NCBI RefSeq assembly: GCF_022810765.1
Contig: NZ_CP094494.1
Span: forward strand, 2,790,001-2,854,000
DNA length: 64,000 bases
Direction: 5' to 3'
DNA from: Winogradskyella sp. MH6
Lineage (GTDB): Bacteria > Bacteroidota > Bacteroidia > Flavobacteriales > Flavobacteriaceae
The stretch's first letter is position 1. Each line of letters opens with the position of its first letter. The notes beneath the pieces were generated by a model. The model did not search any database, was not told where the DNA came from, and worked only from the letters and a program-made list of their open reading frames with translations. The translations under genes and the position numbers were made by a program. Shown piece by piece: positions 43,400 through 52,829 of this stretch.

Positions 43400-44650
43400 A
43401 TGAAGAAAATCATCTTATTTATAGCAATAATAATCAGTATTTCAGCTTTAGGGCAACAAAGCATAACGTTAGACGAGTGCTATAGTTTATTGGAAACCAA
43501 TTATCCATTAATCAATCAACGACAATTGTTAGCAAAACAAAACCAATTGGATACTGAAGCCATAAATAATAGTAAGTTGCCTCAGTTTAATTTAGAAGCT
43601 CAAGCCACCTATCAATCTGATGTTACCGAAGTACCTCTACAAAATTCACCTATAAAACCTTTAAATAAAGATCAATATCGTGCAACATTTTCGGTTAATC
43701 AACTGATCTATAATGGAGGTTTAACAGATGCTTCGTTAAAGGTGAAAATGGCTCAGTTAAAAAGCAATCAAAAACAGATTGACGTTAGCATTCATCAACT
43801 AAAACAACAAATCAACCAGTTGTATTTCTCCATCCTTTTGGCGCAGGAAACCTACAGTTTATTAGAAGCCAAAAAAAACCAACTATTGACAAAATTGGAC
43901 GAGGTTAGATCTGGCATAAGATATGGCGTGTTGTTACCTGCTTCAGATAGTGTTTTAGAAACCGAAATGCTTAAAATAGAACAGCAATTCATAGAGGTTG
44001 AAAGTACAAAACTGGCCTTAATTGAATCGTTATCAACTTTAATAGGGCAAAATTTAAACGAAGATACTGAGTTTGAAAAACCAATGATAGAGAACCAATT
44101 TCAAGCAGATATAAATAGACCAGAACTGGATTTGTTTCAATATAAAAAAGAAGAAATTGAAAGCTCTGAGAATCTTATTTCCAAACAGAATTTACCAAAA
44201 TTAAATGGTTTTACAACAGGAGGTTATGGTAATCCTGGGTTGAATATGTTAGACAATTCATTTCAACCATTTTACATATTTGGAGTAAAATTGAATTGGA
44301 ACGTTTTTGATTGGAATAGTAACAAAAAGAAACGTGAAGCTTTGTCGGTAAACAAAGAGATTATTGATAACCAAACCGAAATTTTTAAACTCAACACTAG
44401 TATAGAACTCAACCGACAAGAAAAAGATATCAATAAACTATCAGCATTCATCCAATCGGATTTAAAGATTATCGAACTCCAAAAAAAAGTGTTAAAAACA
44501 GCCGATTCGCAACTTAAAAATGGAGTGATTACATCATCAGCTTACATGACTGAGTTCACCAATTTATTGGAAGCAGAAAACACATTGGTAAAGCATAAAA
44601 CTCAATTAGAATTGGCAAAGGCTAATTACAATATTACTAAAGGACAATAA
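43400..44650 (+). CDS. TolC-like outer membrane efflux protein
   Basis: The 416-residue protein has a signal peptide and the two OEP repeats: coiled-coil helices (ITLDECYSLLETNYPLINQRQ, LKQQINQLYFSILLAQETYS) and strand-forming segments (GVKLNWNVFDWNSNKKKRE, ITSSAYMTEFTNLLEAENTL). TolC family proteins form the outer membrane duct. It works with the MFP and ABC proteins immediately downstream (7 bp gap). Confidence 0.9.
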   Translation: MKKIILFIAIIISISALGQQSITLDECYSLLETNYPLINQRQLLAKQNQLDTEAINNSKLPQFNLEAQATYQSDVTEVPLQNSPIKPLNKDQYRATFSVNQLIYNGGLTDASLKVKMAQLKSNQKQIDVSIHQLKQQINQLYFSILLAQETYSLLEAKKNQLLTKLDEVRSGIRYGVLLPASDSVLETEMLKIEQQFIEVESTKLALIESLSTLIGQNLNEDTEFEKPMIENQFQADINRPELDLFQYKKEEIESSENLISKQNLPKLNGFTTGGYGNPGLNMLDNSFQPFYIFGVKLNWNVFDWNSNKKKREALSVNKEIIDNQTEIFKLNTSIELNRQEKDINKLSAFIQSDLKIIELQKKVLKTADSQLKNGVITSSAYMTEFTNLLEAENTLVKHKTQLELAKANYNITKGQ

Positions 44651-44657
44651 AATTTTT

Positions 44658-45557
44658 ATGATGAAATATTACAAACATATTTTAGGATTATACACCATTA
44701 TGTTCAGTTTGGTTTCCTGCGGAGATTCCAACGGAAAAGCTGATGGTTATGGCAATTTTGAAGCGACAGAAATCACTATTTCTGCGGAAAACAATGGCAA
44801 ACTCATGCAGTTTAATGTGGATGAAGGCGATGTGCTAAAAAAGGAACAATTGGTTGGTTATATTGACACGATTCCGTTGTCTCTCAAGAAAGACCAATTA
44901 TTGATTTCCAAAGATGTGATTGCATCCAAATCCAAAGGCGTGTTGTCGCAAATTAGTGTACTAAATGCCAAATTAAAAACAGCCAAAACCAACAAAACCA
45001 GAGTTGAAAACCTGATTAAAGATAATGCGGCAACCCAAAAACAGTTGGATGATGTTAATGGTGAGATTGATGTGATAAAAAACCAAATAAGAAGTGTGGA
45101 AATCCAAAATGCACCTGTGGTTAACGAGCTAAAAAACATTGATGTGCAATTGCAGCAACTAGACGACCAAATTCAAAAAAGCAAAATCGTAAACCCAGTA
45201 AACGGAACGGTTTTAACCAAATATGCCGAACCAAACGAAGTCACTGCTTTTGGTAAACCATTATACAAAATAGCCGATTTAAGCACCATGCAATTACGCG
45301 TGTATGTTAGTGAAACGCAATTGCCAAATCTTAAAATAGGCCAGAATGTAACGGTTAAAATTGATGATAAAGATGATATGAAATCCTACGATGGTACGAT
45401 TAGTTGGATTGCTTCAGAAGCTGAATTCACACCAAAAATCATTCAAACTAAAGAAGAACGCGTCGCGTTGGTGTATGCCGTAAAAATTGATGTAAAAAAC
45501 GATGGCAGCCTTAAAATTGGCATGCCAGCCGAAATGTGGCTAAACAACCCAGAATGA
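44658..45557 (+). CDS. HlyD/YbhG-like membrane fusion lipoprotein
   Basis: The 299-residue protein has a lipobox (VSCGDS) and the HlyD layout: lipoyl half (GNFEATEITISAENNGKLMQF, VDEGDVLKKEQ), coiled-coil hairpin (about 75-170), second lipoyl half (SKIVNPVNGTVLTKYAEPNE) and beta-barrel (KIGQNVTVKIDDKDD). It links the ABC permeases to the outer membrane duct. The stop overlaps the first ATPase gene start (ATGA). Codons here are visibly richer in C (AAC, ACC, CCA) than in neighbouring genes. Confidence 0.9.
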   Translation: MMKYYKHILGLYTIMFSLVSCGDSNGKADGYGNFEATEITISAENNGKLMQFNVDEGDVLKKEQLVGYIDTIPLSLKKDQLLISKDVIASKSKGVLSQISVLNAKLKTAKTNKTRVENLIKDNAATQKQLDDVNGEIDVIKNQIRSVEIQNAPVVNELKNIDVQLQQLDDQIQKSKIVNPVNGTVLTKYAEPNEVTAFGKPLYKIADLSTMQLRVYVSETQLPNLKIGQNVTVKIDDKDDMKSYDGTISWIASEAEFTPKIIQTKEERVALVYAVKIDVKNDGSLKIGMPAEMWLNNPE

Positions 45558-46456
45558 GCATAACCGTTAACAACATATCAAAATCGTATAAAAACGTTAA
45601 GGCATTACAAAACATTTCCTTTGATATCAATGAAGGCGAATTGTTTGGATTGATTGGTCCTGATGGCGCAGGAAAAACCACGCTTTTTAGGATTCTCACC
45701 ACCTTGCTTTTTGCTGATGAAGGCACTGCAACTGTTGCTAATTTTGATGTGGTTAAAGATTATAAAAACATCCGGAAAAATGTGGGTTATATGCCAGGGA
45801 AATTCTCGTTGTACCAAGATTTAACCGTTGAAGAAAACCTAAATTTCTTCGCCACTATTTTTGGCACAACCATCGAGGAAAACTACGAGTTGGTCAAGGA
45901 TATTTATGTTCAAATAGAGCCTTTTAAAACCCGACGAGCAGGCAAACTGTCTGGTGGTATGAAACAAAAATTGGCATTGAGTTGTGCGCTCATTCACAAA
46001 CCAAAAGTTTTGTTTTTAGATGAACCTACAACTGGTGTAGATCCTGTTTCTAGAAAGGAATTTTGGGATATGCTTAAACGCTTACAAAAAAAAGGAATTA
46101 CCATTTTGGTATCGACACCTTACATGGACGAAGCGGCTTTATGCGATAGAATTGCGCTAATTCAAGATGGTGAAATTTTAGAAATTGACACACCAAAAGC
46201 CATCGTTAAACATTTTCCTAAGCAAATTTACAATGTAAAAACCAATAGCATGTATTCACTTATGGAAGCGCTTAATACTTACCAGCATACACACAGTGCT
46301 TATCCTTTTGGCGAATTTGTGCATTACACAGATTCTAGAACCGATTTTGATACCAATGAATTGAAGCAATATTTAGTATCCAAAAACCTATCTGAAATAC
46401 ATATTGAAAAGACGCAACCAACCATTGAGGATACCTTTATGGAATTAGCCAAATAA
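45554..46456 (+). CDS. ABC exporter ATP-binding protein, first of a split YbhF-like pair
   Basis: The protein (300 residues) has Walker A GPDGAGKTTL, signature LSGGMKQK, Walker B VLFLDEPTTGVDP and a switch Thr/Tyr in STPYMDEA. The ATG at 45554 is used in preference to an in-frame GTG at 45536, because it overlaps the previous TGA (ATGA). The next gene starts within the stop (TAATG). Together with the next gene it corresponds to the single double-ATPase chain YbhF of E. coli. Confidence 0.92.
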   Translation: MSITVNNISKSYKNVKALQNISFDINEGELFGLIGPDGAGKTTLFRILTTLLFADEGTATVANFDVVKDYKNIRKNVGYMPGKFSLYQDLTVEENLNFFATIFGTTIEENYELVKDIYVQIEPFKTRRAGKLSGGMKQKLALSCALIHKPKVLFLDEPTTGVDPVSRKEFWDMLKRLQKKGITILVSTPYMDEAALCDRIALIQDGEILEIDTPKAIVKHFPKQIYNVKTNSMYSLMEALNTYQHTHSAYPFGEFVHYTDSRTDFDTNELKQYLVSKNLSEIHIEKTQPTIEDTFMELAK

Positions 46457-47184
46457 TGAAAAACGTCAACGTCATACAAGCCGAAAACCTCACCAAAATG
46501 TTTGGTGATTTTACTGCTGTAAATGCTATTTCCTTTGATGTGAAAAAAGGTGAGATTTTTGGTTTTTTAGGAGCTAATGGCGCAGGAAAAACAACTGCCA
46601 TGAAAATGCTGATTGGTATTTCTAAACCTACATCTGGCGAGGCCAATGTTGCAGGTTTTGATGTATTTCACGATAGAGAAAAAATCAAAAAAAATATTGG
46701 CTACATGAGCCAGAAATTTGCGTTGTACGACGATTTAACGGTTAAGGAAAATATCACGTTTTTTGGTGGTATTTATGGTTTGAGTCGAGCAGATATCAAA
46801 AAGAAATCCAAAGACATGATAGAGGAATTAGGCTTAACCGAAGTTACCAATACAAAAGTGGGTTCGTTGCCATTGGGTTGGAAGCAAAAGATTGCGTTTT
46901 CGGTGGCTATGATTCACAATCCAAAAATTGTGTTTTTAGATGAGCCAACAGGTGGTGTCGACCCAATTACAAGACGTCAGTTTTGGGAACTCATCTACAA
47001 AGCTGCACACAATGGTACAACCATTTTTGTGACCACGCATTACATGGACGAAGCCGAATATTGCGACCGTGTTTCCATCATGGTAAACGGAAAAATTGAA
47101 GCCTTGGACACACCCAAAAATCTCAAATCGATGTTTAAGGCAGAAAGCATGAACGATGTATTTTTAAAATTGGCGCGCAAATGA
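46456..47184 (+). CDS. ABC exporter ATP-binding protein, second of the split pair
   Basis: The 242-residue ATPase has Walker A GANGAGKTTAM and Walker B IVFLDEPTGGVDP, while the signature is the variant LPLGWKQK, typical of the C-terminal half of YbhF/RbbA-type double ATPases. This supports the split-gene interpretation. It overlaps the permease gene start by 4 bp (ATGA). Confidence 0.92.
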   Translation: MKNVNVIQAENLTKMFGDFTAVNAISFDVKKGEIFGFLGANGAGKTTAMKMLIGISKPTSGEANVAGFDVFHDREKIKKNIGYMSQKFALYDDLTVKENITFFGGIYGLSRADIKKKSKDMIEELGLTEVTNTKVGSLPLGWKQKIAFSVAMIHNPKIVFLDEPTGGVDPITRRQFWELIYKAAHNGTTIFVTTHYMDEAEYCDRVSIMVNGKIEALDTPKNLKSMFKAESMNDVFLKLARK

Positions 47185-48287
47185 AACGATTCATCGGTTT
47201 TATAAAAAAGGAATTTTATCACATTTTCAGGGACAGACGCTCGTTGTTCATCCTTTTTGGTATGCCTATTGCCCAGATTTTGTTGTTTGGTTTTGCCATT
47301 ACCAACGAAATCAACAATGTGGATATCGCCATTTTGGATCATTCAAAAGATGCCACCACTCAGGAAATCATCAATAAAATTTCAGCTTCTAAATATTTCA
47401 GCATCAAACAAATCATCGATAGAGAAGCTGATATCGAATCGGTTTTTAAGAAGGGAAAAGTCAAGGCTATTTTAAATTTTGAACAAGATTTTAGCCAAAA
47501 CCTCATCAAAGACCATAATGCAACTGTACAAGTAATCACAGATGCCACAGACCCAAACACAGCAAACACCATTAGCAATTACATTAATGCCATTTTACAG
47601 AATTACTTGCAGCAACAGAACAAGCATATTAAAATAGCATATCAAATTATTCCGGAAACCAAGCTTCTGTTCAACCCAGAGCTTAAAAGCGTGTACATGT
47701 TTGTTCCTGGTGTAATGACAGTTATTTTAATGTTGGTTTCCGCAATGATGACGTCTATTTCCATCACGCGCGAAAAAGAATTAGGTACAATGGAAGTATT
47801 ACTGGTGTCACCTTTAAAACCATTCCAGGTCATTATTGGTAAGGTAGTGCCTTACATATTTTTATCTATTATCAATGCAACCATTATTATTTTATTAAGT
47901 CTTTTTGTGTTTAAAATGCCTGTTCAAGGCAGCTTGATTTTATTAGGATTGGAAAGTGTGTTGTTCATCATCACATCACTTGCGTTGGGCATTTTAATTT
48001 CAACAATTTCAGCTTCACAGCAAACCGCTATGATGATTTCTTTAATGGGACTCATGCTGCCAACCATCTTACTTTCTGGGTTTATTTTTCCTATTTCCAG
48101 CATGCCATTTCCATTACAAGTTATTAGCAATATTGTACCTGCGAAATGGTTTATCATTATTGTTAAGGGCATTATGCTAAAAGGTGTTGGATTGGGATTT
48201 ATTTTGAAGGAAAATTTAATACTGATAGCTATGACGCTATTTTTTATAGGACTGAGTGTGAAGAAATATAAAATTAGACTGGAATAA
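47181..48287 (+). CDS. ABC-2 permease (YbhS-like)
   Basis: The 368-residue protein has one N-terminal membrane helix, a large extracytoplasmic domain (about 45-165) and five C-terminal helices, with the ABC-2 motif ITREKELGTMEVLLVSPLKP. The permease overlaps both neighbours (4 bp and 1 bp). It forms a heterodimer with the next gene product and exports an unknown, probably amphipathic compound. Confidence 0.9.
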   Translation: MKRFIGFIKKEFYHIFRDRRSLFILFGMPIAQILLFGFAITNEINNVDIAILDHSKDATTQEIINKISASKYFSIKQIIDREADIESVFKKGKVKAILNFEQDFSQNLIKDHNATVQVITDATDPNTANTISNYINAILQNYLQQQNKHIKIAYQIIPETKLLFNPELKSVYMFVPGVMTVILMLVSAMMTSISITREKELGTMEVLLVSPLKPFQVIIGKVVPYIFLSIINATIIILLSLFVFKMPVQGSLILLGLESVLFIITSLALGILISTISASQQTAMMISLMGLMLPTILLSGFIFPISSMPFPLQVISNIVPAKWFIIIVKGIMLKGVGLGFILKENLILIAMTLFFIGLSVKKYKIRLE

Positions 48288-49408
48288 TGAAGACGATTGC
48301 ATTCATCATACAAAAGGAGTTCAAGCAAATCTTTAGAAATAAAGGCATGTTACCAATTATTTTTGTGATGCCTTTTATACAGCTTATTATTCTATCTAAT
48401 GCAGCGACTTTTGAGATAAAAAACATCAAATTTGCTTATATCGATCACGATCACACTTCAACATCAAGAGCATTGGTTGAAAAATTTGAAGCTTCTAAAT
48501 ACTTCAACGTAGAAACCGATTATCCTTCAGAAGAACTCGCCAGTGCTGCCATGTTAAAAGGTGATGTAGACGTGATTTTGGAAATTCCACGTTTTTTTGA
48601 ACGCGATTTTCAAAAGGAACAAAGCGCAAAACTAGGTGTCACTATTAACGCGATTGATGGTGCTGCAGCTGGAGTGGAAAATGTATATGTGACACAAATT
48701 GTAAGGGATTTTAATAAGAAATTAAAAATTAATGCGATGCAGTTTTCGCAAAATCAACTGCAGCCTATTAACATCACGAGCATCCCATCGTTTTGGTACA
48801 ACGAAACCTTAAATTACAAAACCTACATGGTTCCTGGTATTTTGGTGTTGCTTGTAACCATGATTACTCTATTCCTTTCAGGAATGAACATTGTACGCGA
48901 AAAGGAAATTGGCACTTTAGAGCAAATTAACGTGACACCAATTAAAAAAAGCCAGTTTATCATTGGCAAACTCTTTCCGTTTTGGGTATTAGGATTGGTT
49001 TTGTTGACCGTTGGACTAACCATTGCAAAATTGATTTTTAATGTACCAATCATAGGTAATCTATTTTTAATGTATTTCTACACAACTATTTATATTTTAG
49101 TGGTTCTGGGCATTGGTTTGTTTATTTCCAACTTTACAGAAACCCAACAACAAGCTATGTTTATTGCTTGGTTTTTCATGGTAATCTTTATTCTAATGAG
49201 TGGCTTGTTTACACCTATTGAGAGCATGCCAAAATGGGCACAAACCATTACAGATTTTAACCCAATAAAATACTTTGTAGAAGTGATGCGCATGGTGATG
49301 CTAAAAGGTTCTAATCTGCATGATATTTTACCACAACTATCCAAAACAGCTTTGTATGCTTTTATTATGAATGGATTGGCTGTTTGGAGCTATAAAAAAA
49401 CCTCATAA
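48287..49408 (+). CDS. ABC-2 permease (YbhR-like)
   Basis: The 373-residue protein has the same topology as the preceding permease, with the motif NIVREKEIGTLEQINVTPIKKS. Start overlaps the previous stop (TAATG). It is the last gene of the TetR-led operon. It is followed within 10 bp by a decayed promoter-like palindrome and a fragment of cydB. Confidence 0.9.
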   Translation: MKTIAFIIQKEFKQIFRNKGMLPIIFVMPFIQLIILSNAATFEIKNIKFAYIDHDHTSTSRALVEKFEASKYFNVETDYPSEELASAAMLKGDVDVILEIPRFFERDFQKEQSAKLGVTINAIDGAAAGVENVYVTQIVRDFNKKLKINAMQFSQNQLQPINITSIPSFWYNETLNYKTYMVPGILVLLVTMITLFLSGMNIVREKEIGTLEQINVTPIKKSQFIIGKLFPFWVLGLVLLTVGLTIAKLIFNVPIIGNLFLMYFYTTIYILVVLGIGLFISNFTETQQQAMFIAWFFMVIFILMSGLFTPIESMPKWAQTITDFNPIKYFVEVMRMVMLKGSNLHDILPQLSKTALYAFIMNGLAVWSYKKTS

Positions 49409-49417
49409 TTTGTTATT

Positions 49418-49496
49418 GTAATACAGGTTATTATAAAAGTAATTTTTATACAAAACATTTCATGGTTAAGTAAAGTTAGATGACACCAGTTATTAA
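49418..49496 (+). pseudogene. Relic: decayed CRP/FNR-type promoter fused to the last 54 bp of cydB
   Basis: 49418-49431 (GTAATACAGGTTAT) is a weakened version of the regulon palindrome; about 35 bp from here is roughly 83 percent identical to the promoter at 51256. From 49443 to 49496 the sequence matches the cydB 3' end (42600-42653) in 51 of 54 positions. The three differences are two silent changes and one AAA-to-TAA nonsense change. The join falls at TTTTTATA, present in both parents, so a deletion between short repeats is likely. Confidence 0.75.
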
Positions 49497-49523
49497 GGTA
49501 TGAGCAATAACTGTTTTCATGAG

Positions 49524-49552
49524 AAGAGCACCAATTAAGGTGCTCTTTTTTT
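49524..49552 (+). terminator. Terminator downstream of the cydB relic
   Basis: 9-bp stem AAGAGCACC / GGTGCTCTT, 6-nt loop, T tract. Confidence 0.85.
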
Positions 49553-49554
49553 AT

Positions 49555-49598
49555 GTAACATTTGTAACAGCTTATATGAATTTAAATCATCAACTTCG
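49555..49598 (+). promoter_or_regulatory. CRP/FNR-type site H with -7 element
   Basis: GTAACATTTGTAAC (49555-49568; one mismatch in the second half-site). CAACTTCG (49591-49598), a 6/8 match to TAnnTTTG, lies exactly 22 bp downstream. Confidence 0.5.
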
Positions 49599-49623
49599 AT
49601 TAATTATTGCAAACTCACTTATA

Positions 49624-51237
49624 ATGAAAATTAAAATTACTTTTCTGTCGATTCTTAGTCTAATAATTTTTAGTAGTAGTTATGCTCAAGAAGAGTTTAC
49701 CGTTTTAATAGAGCCTATATCAATAACTAATGCACCGAGTGTGCATTCCTATTCTTGGGGAAAAACTTCTGATGGTAAATGGGTGATTATTGGCGGTAGA
49801 ATAGATGGTTTGCACAGAAGACAGCCATTTGCTGCTTTTTTAGAAAATGATAACAATAAAAGCGTTTTTATAGTAGATCCTATTGCCAACCAAACGTGGA
49901 GTACATCTTTAAGTGTTTTGCAATCATCAATATTTGAGCAATTACAGTCCACAAATCAGGAGTTTTATCAAAAAGGGAACACATTATACATTATAGGTGG
50001 TTATGGTTTTAGTGCCACACAAAATGACCACATTACCTATGATAAATTAACAGCAATAGATATTGATGGTTTAGCTAATGCAGTTATTAATAGCACAACT
50101 ATTTTGCCTTATTTTAGGCAGATTCCGGATAGTAATTTAGCCGTTACAGGAGGACAACTGGGACTTTTAAATGATGTCTTTTACTTATGTGGAGGGCAAT
50201 ATTTTGAAGGTAGATATAACCCTATGGGACCAAATAATGGACCAGGTTTTATTCAAAATTATACTGAAGAAATTAGAACCTTTCAAATTTTAGATGATGG
50301 TACAAACTTATCAATAACAAATTATTCAGCTCAAAGCGATACCAATAATTTACATCGACGAGACTATAATATGGCGCCTCAATTTTTTCCTGATGGATTT
50401 CGAGGTTTTACCATGTTTAGTGGTGTTTTTCAACATAATGTTGATTTACCTTGGCTAAATACTGTCGATGTTACACCATCTGGTTATACAGTTAATAATA
50501 CATTTAATCAGTACTTAAGCCAATATCATAGCGCTAAAATTCCATTGTATGATGCTACTAATAATGCCATGCATACCTTATTTTTTGGAGGAATTAGTCA
50601 ATATAAATTAGATGCAAATGATAATTTGATTCAGGATAACAATGTGCCTTTTGTAAAAACGATAAGTAAAGTAACAAGATTTAGTGATGGATCAATGGTG
50701 GAAAGCAGCCTTGGTATTGAAATGCCAACACTTTTAGGTTCAGGTGCTGAATTTATACCTGTGGATGATACAAATATTTATATAACTAAAGACATTGTAA
50801 ATGTTAATAATCTACAGGAAGGGACAACATTAATAGGCTATATTTTTGGAGGTATAGAAAGTACACAAGAAAATATTTTCTTTATTAACACTGGCACACA
50901 GAGTAGTGCAAGTAATCTAGCTTTTAAGGTTTCAATATTAAAAAGCGCATTGAGTGTTGATGAAGTGCCACTTAACCCAAATAACATTTTTAATATAAAA
51001 GTTTACCCAAATCCTACAACTGATATGTTTTCAGTCGAAGTTTTTATTCCTAATACAGAACTAACCAAAATAGAGATTTTTGATTTGTTAGGTAAAAAAG
51101 TAAAGGAATCTATAGTAGAGGAAGGTATAGGCAATAAAATTATCCCAATGGACTTCTCTGATTTGGCTTCTGGAGAATATATTTTGATTTTCAAAAATGG
51201 ATTAACCAAAATTGAAAAGAAAATTATCAAAATATAG
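49624..51237 (+). CDS. Secreted protein with T9SS C-terminal sorting domain
   Basis: The 537-residue protein has a signal peptide (MKIKITFLSILSLIIFSSSY) and a C-terminal type A sorting domain (from about residue 460: VYPNPTTDMFSVEV, IEIFDLLGKKV, LASGEYILIFKNG). The middle part contains Kelch-like elements (WVIIGGRIDGLHRR, NTLYIIGGYGFS, LFFGGISQYK, LIGYIFGGIES) consistent with a beta-propeller. The frame is open upstream to 49519, but the start at 49624 fits both the signal peptide and the site H promoter. The protein is exported through the type IX system; its ligand is unknown. Confidence 0.85.
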   Translation: MKIKITFLSILSLIIFSSSYAQEEFTVLIEPISITNAPSVHSYSWGKTSDGKWVIIGGRIDGLHRRQPFAAFLENDNNKSVFIVDPIANQTWSTSLSVLQSSIFEQLQSTNQEFYQKGNTLYIIGGYGFSATQNDHITYDKLTAIDIDGLANAVINSTTILPYFRQIPDSNLAVTGGQLGLLNDVFYLCGGQYFEGRYNPMGPNNGPGFIQNYTEEIRTFQILDDGTNLSITNYSAQSDTNNLHRRDYNMAPQFFPDGFRGFTMFSGVFQHNVDLPWLNTVDVTPSGYTVNNTFNQYLSQYHSAKIPLYDATNNAMHTLFFGGISQYKLDANDNLIQDNNVPFVKTISKVTRFSDGSMVESSLGIEMPTLLGSGAEFIPVDDTNIYITKDIVNVNNLQEGTTLIGYIFGGIESTQENIFFINTGTQSSASNLAFKVSILKSALSVDEVPLNPNNIFNIKVYPNPTTDMFSVEVFIPNTELTKIEIFDLLGKKVKESIVEEGIGNKIIPMDFSDLASGEYILIFKNGLTKIEKKIIKI

Positions 51238-51255
51238 CCATTATGATCTTCTACT

Positions 51256-51299
51256 GTAACATAGGTTACTGTAAAAGTGATTTTTATATCTAATCTTTA
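51256..51299 (+). promoter_or_regulatory. CRP/FNR-type site I with -7 element (second SQR promoter)
   Basis: GTAACATAGGTTAC (51256-51269) is a perfect GTAAC/GTTAC palindrome. AATCTTTA (51292-51299), 6/8 to the -7 consensus, follows after 22 bp. The 35-bp region resembles the relic at 49418. Confidence 0.65.
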
Positions 51300-51358
51300 C
51301 ATAGGATAAAAAAACAAACTTCGTTTTAATCTCAAACTAACTTTATAATCTCAACGAA

Positions 51359-52816
51359 ATGTCAAAAATAGTTGTTTTAGGAGCCGGGATTTCAGGGCAT
51401 GTAGCAGCGTCTCACTTAAGACGTAAGCTATCAAAAGAACATGAAGTTGTTGTAGTATCGCCTAACAGTAATTACCAATGGATACCATCTAATATTTGGG
51501 TTGGTATTGGTAGAATGAAATCTAAACAAGTACTTTTTCCTTTGGCACCTTTATACAAGAAAAAAGGAATTATATATAAACAGGCTAAAGCAATTACTTT
51601 TCATCCTGAAGGAGATGCTAATGAATCAAAACCTTATGTGCTTTCAGAATATGTCTTTGGTGATAAAAAAGGAACAACGGAGAAAGTAACCTATGATTAT
51701 TTAATAAATGCTACAGGCCCTAAACTAAATTTTGAAGCGACCGAAGGATTAATTCCAGGAGAAAATAAAGTGTATTCTGTTTGTACTTATGGTCATGCAG
51801 AGCATGCATGGGAAGGTTTAAACGGAGTTATTCAAAAACTAAAATCTGGGGAAAAAGCTAAAATTCTTATTGGTACTGGACACGGAAAAGCAACATGCCA
51901 AGGAGCAGCTTTTGAATACATTCTTAATGTAGAGCAAGAACTTAGACGCCATGGTGTAAGAGATAATGCTGAAATTACATGGATATCTAATGAATATCAT
52001 TTAGGCGATTTTGGTATGGACGGTATGCTAATGAGTTACCATGGCATGACCATGAAATCTAGTGAAATGGTAGAAATGATTTTTGAGGATAGAGGCATAA
52101 AATGGATTTTAGGAGCAGGAGTTAATAAAATTGAAGATGGAATTGCGCATTACGAAAATCTTGACGGTGAGTTTAAAACCGAAACCTATGATTTTGCAAT
52201 GTTAATTCCAGCATTTTCTGGTCATGGTTTTAAAGCTTATGATAAAAATGATAATGACATCACAGACAAGCTGTTCAAAGGATTTATGATTGTGGATGCT
52301 GATTATTCTTCAAAACCATATGAAGAATGGACTGTACAAGATTGGCCAGAAACCTATCAAAATCCAAATTATAAAAACATTTTTGCACCAGGTATAGCAT
52401 TTGCACCTCCACATGCTATATCCAAACCAAGACAGAGTAAAAATGGTACAGCGATTTCTCCGTCGCCACCTCGTACAGGTATGCCATCTGGTATTACTGC
52501 AAAATTAGTGGCAGATAACATTATTGATAGTATAAAATCTGGTAAAGAATCACTGCAACACAAAGGTAGTTTAGGAAATATGGGAGCAGCTTGTATCGCT
52601 TCTGCAGGTTATGGAATGACACAAGGCAGTGGAGTAAGTATTACAACGTATCCCATTGTGCCAGATTATAAGAAATATCCAAAAACACAAGGGCGACAAT
52701 TAGGAAAAACCTTCGGAGAGATTGGCTTAGCAGGTCATTGGCTAAAATTAGCATTGCATTATGCCTTTATATACAAAGCAAAAATGCGTCCATTTTGGTG
52801 GTTGATTCCTGAATAA
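51359..52816 (+). CDS. Sulfide:quinone oxidoreductase-like flavoprotein (second copy, distinct type)
   Basis: The 485-residue protein has an N-terminal FAD motif (KIVVLGAGISGHVAASHLRR) and typical SQR-like blocks (YDYLINATGPKLNFEATEGL, NIFAPGIAFAPPHAISKP). Cysteine candidates are Cys142 (VCTYGHAEHA), Cys180 (GKATCQGA) and Cys412 (GAACIASAG). It is only distantly similar to the SQR at 35029, being longer and with different cysteine positions; it resembles the type III/VI-like SQR or flavocytochrome c sulfide dehydrogenase lineage. It probably donates sulfide electrons to quinone. A 45-residue membrane protein follows after 13 bp. Confidence 0.87.
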   Translation: MSKIVVLGAGISGHVAASHLRRKLSKEHEVVVVSPNSNYQWIPSNIWVGIGRMKSKQVLFPLAPLYKKKGIIYKQAKAITFHPEGDANESKPYVLSEYVFGDKKGTTEKVTYDYLINATGPKLNFEATEGLIPGENKVYSVCTYGHAEHAWEGLNGVIQKLKSGEKAKILIGTGHGKATCQGAAFEYILNVEQELRRHGVRDNAEITWISNEYHLGDFGMDGMLMSYHGMTMKSSEMVEMIFEDRGIKWILGAGVNKIEDGIAHYENLDGEFKTETYDFAMLIPAFSGHGFKAYDKNDNDITDKLFKGFMIVDADYSSKPYEEWTVQDWPETYQNPNYKNIFAPGIAFAPPHAISKPRQSKNGTAISPSPPRTGMPSGITAKLVADNIIDSIKSGKESLQHKGSLGNMGAACIASAGYGMTQGSGVSITTYPIVPDYKKYPKTQGRQLGKTFGEIGLAGHWLKLALHYAFIYKAKMRPFWWLIPE

Positions 52817-52829
52817 AAAATTAAAAATT

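Noticed and set aside
45536..46456. Possible frameshift splitting a single double-ATPase gene
   Set aside because: Each half has its own start and complete Walker and signature motifs, and the TAATG overlap is the normal junction type in this operon.
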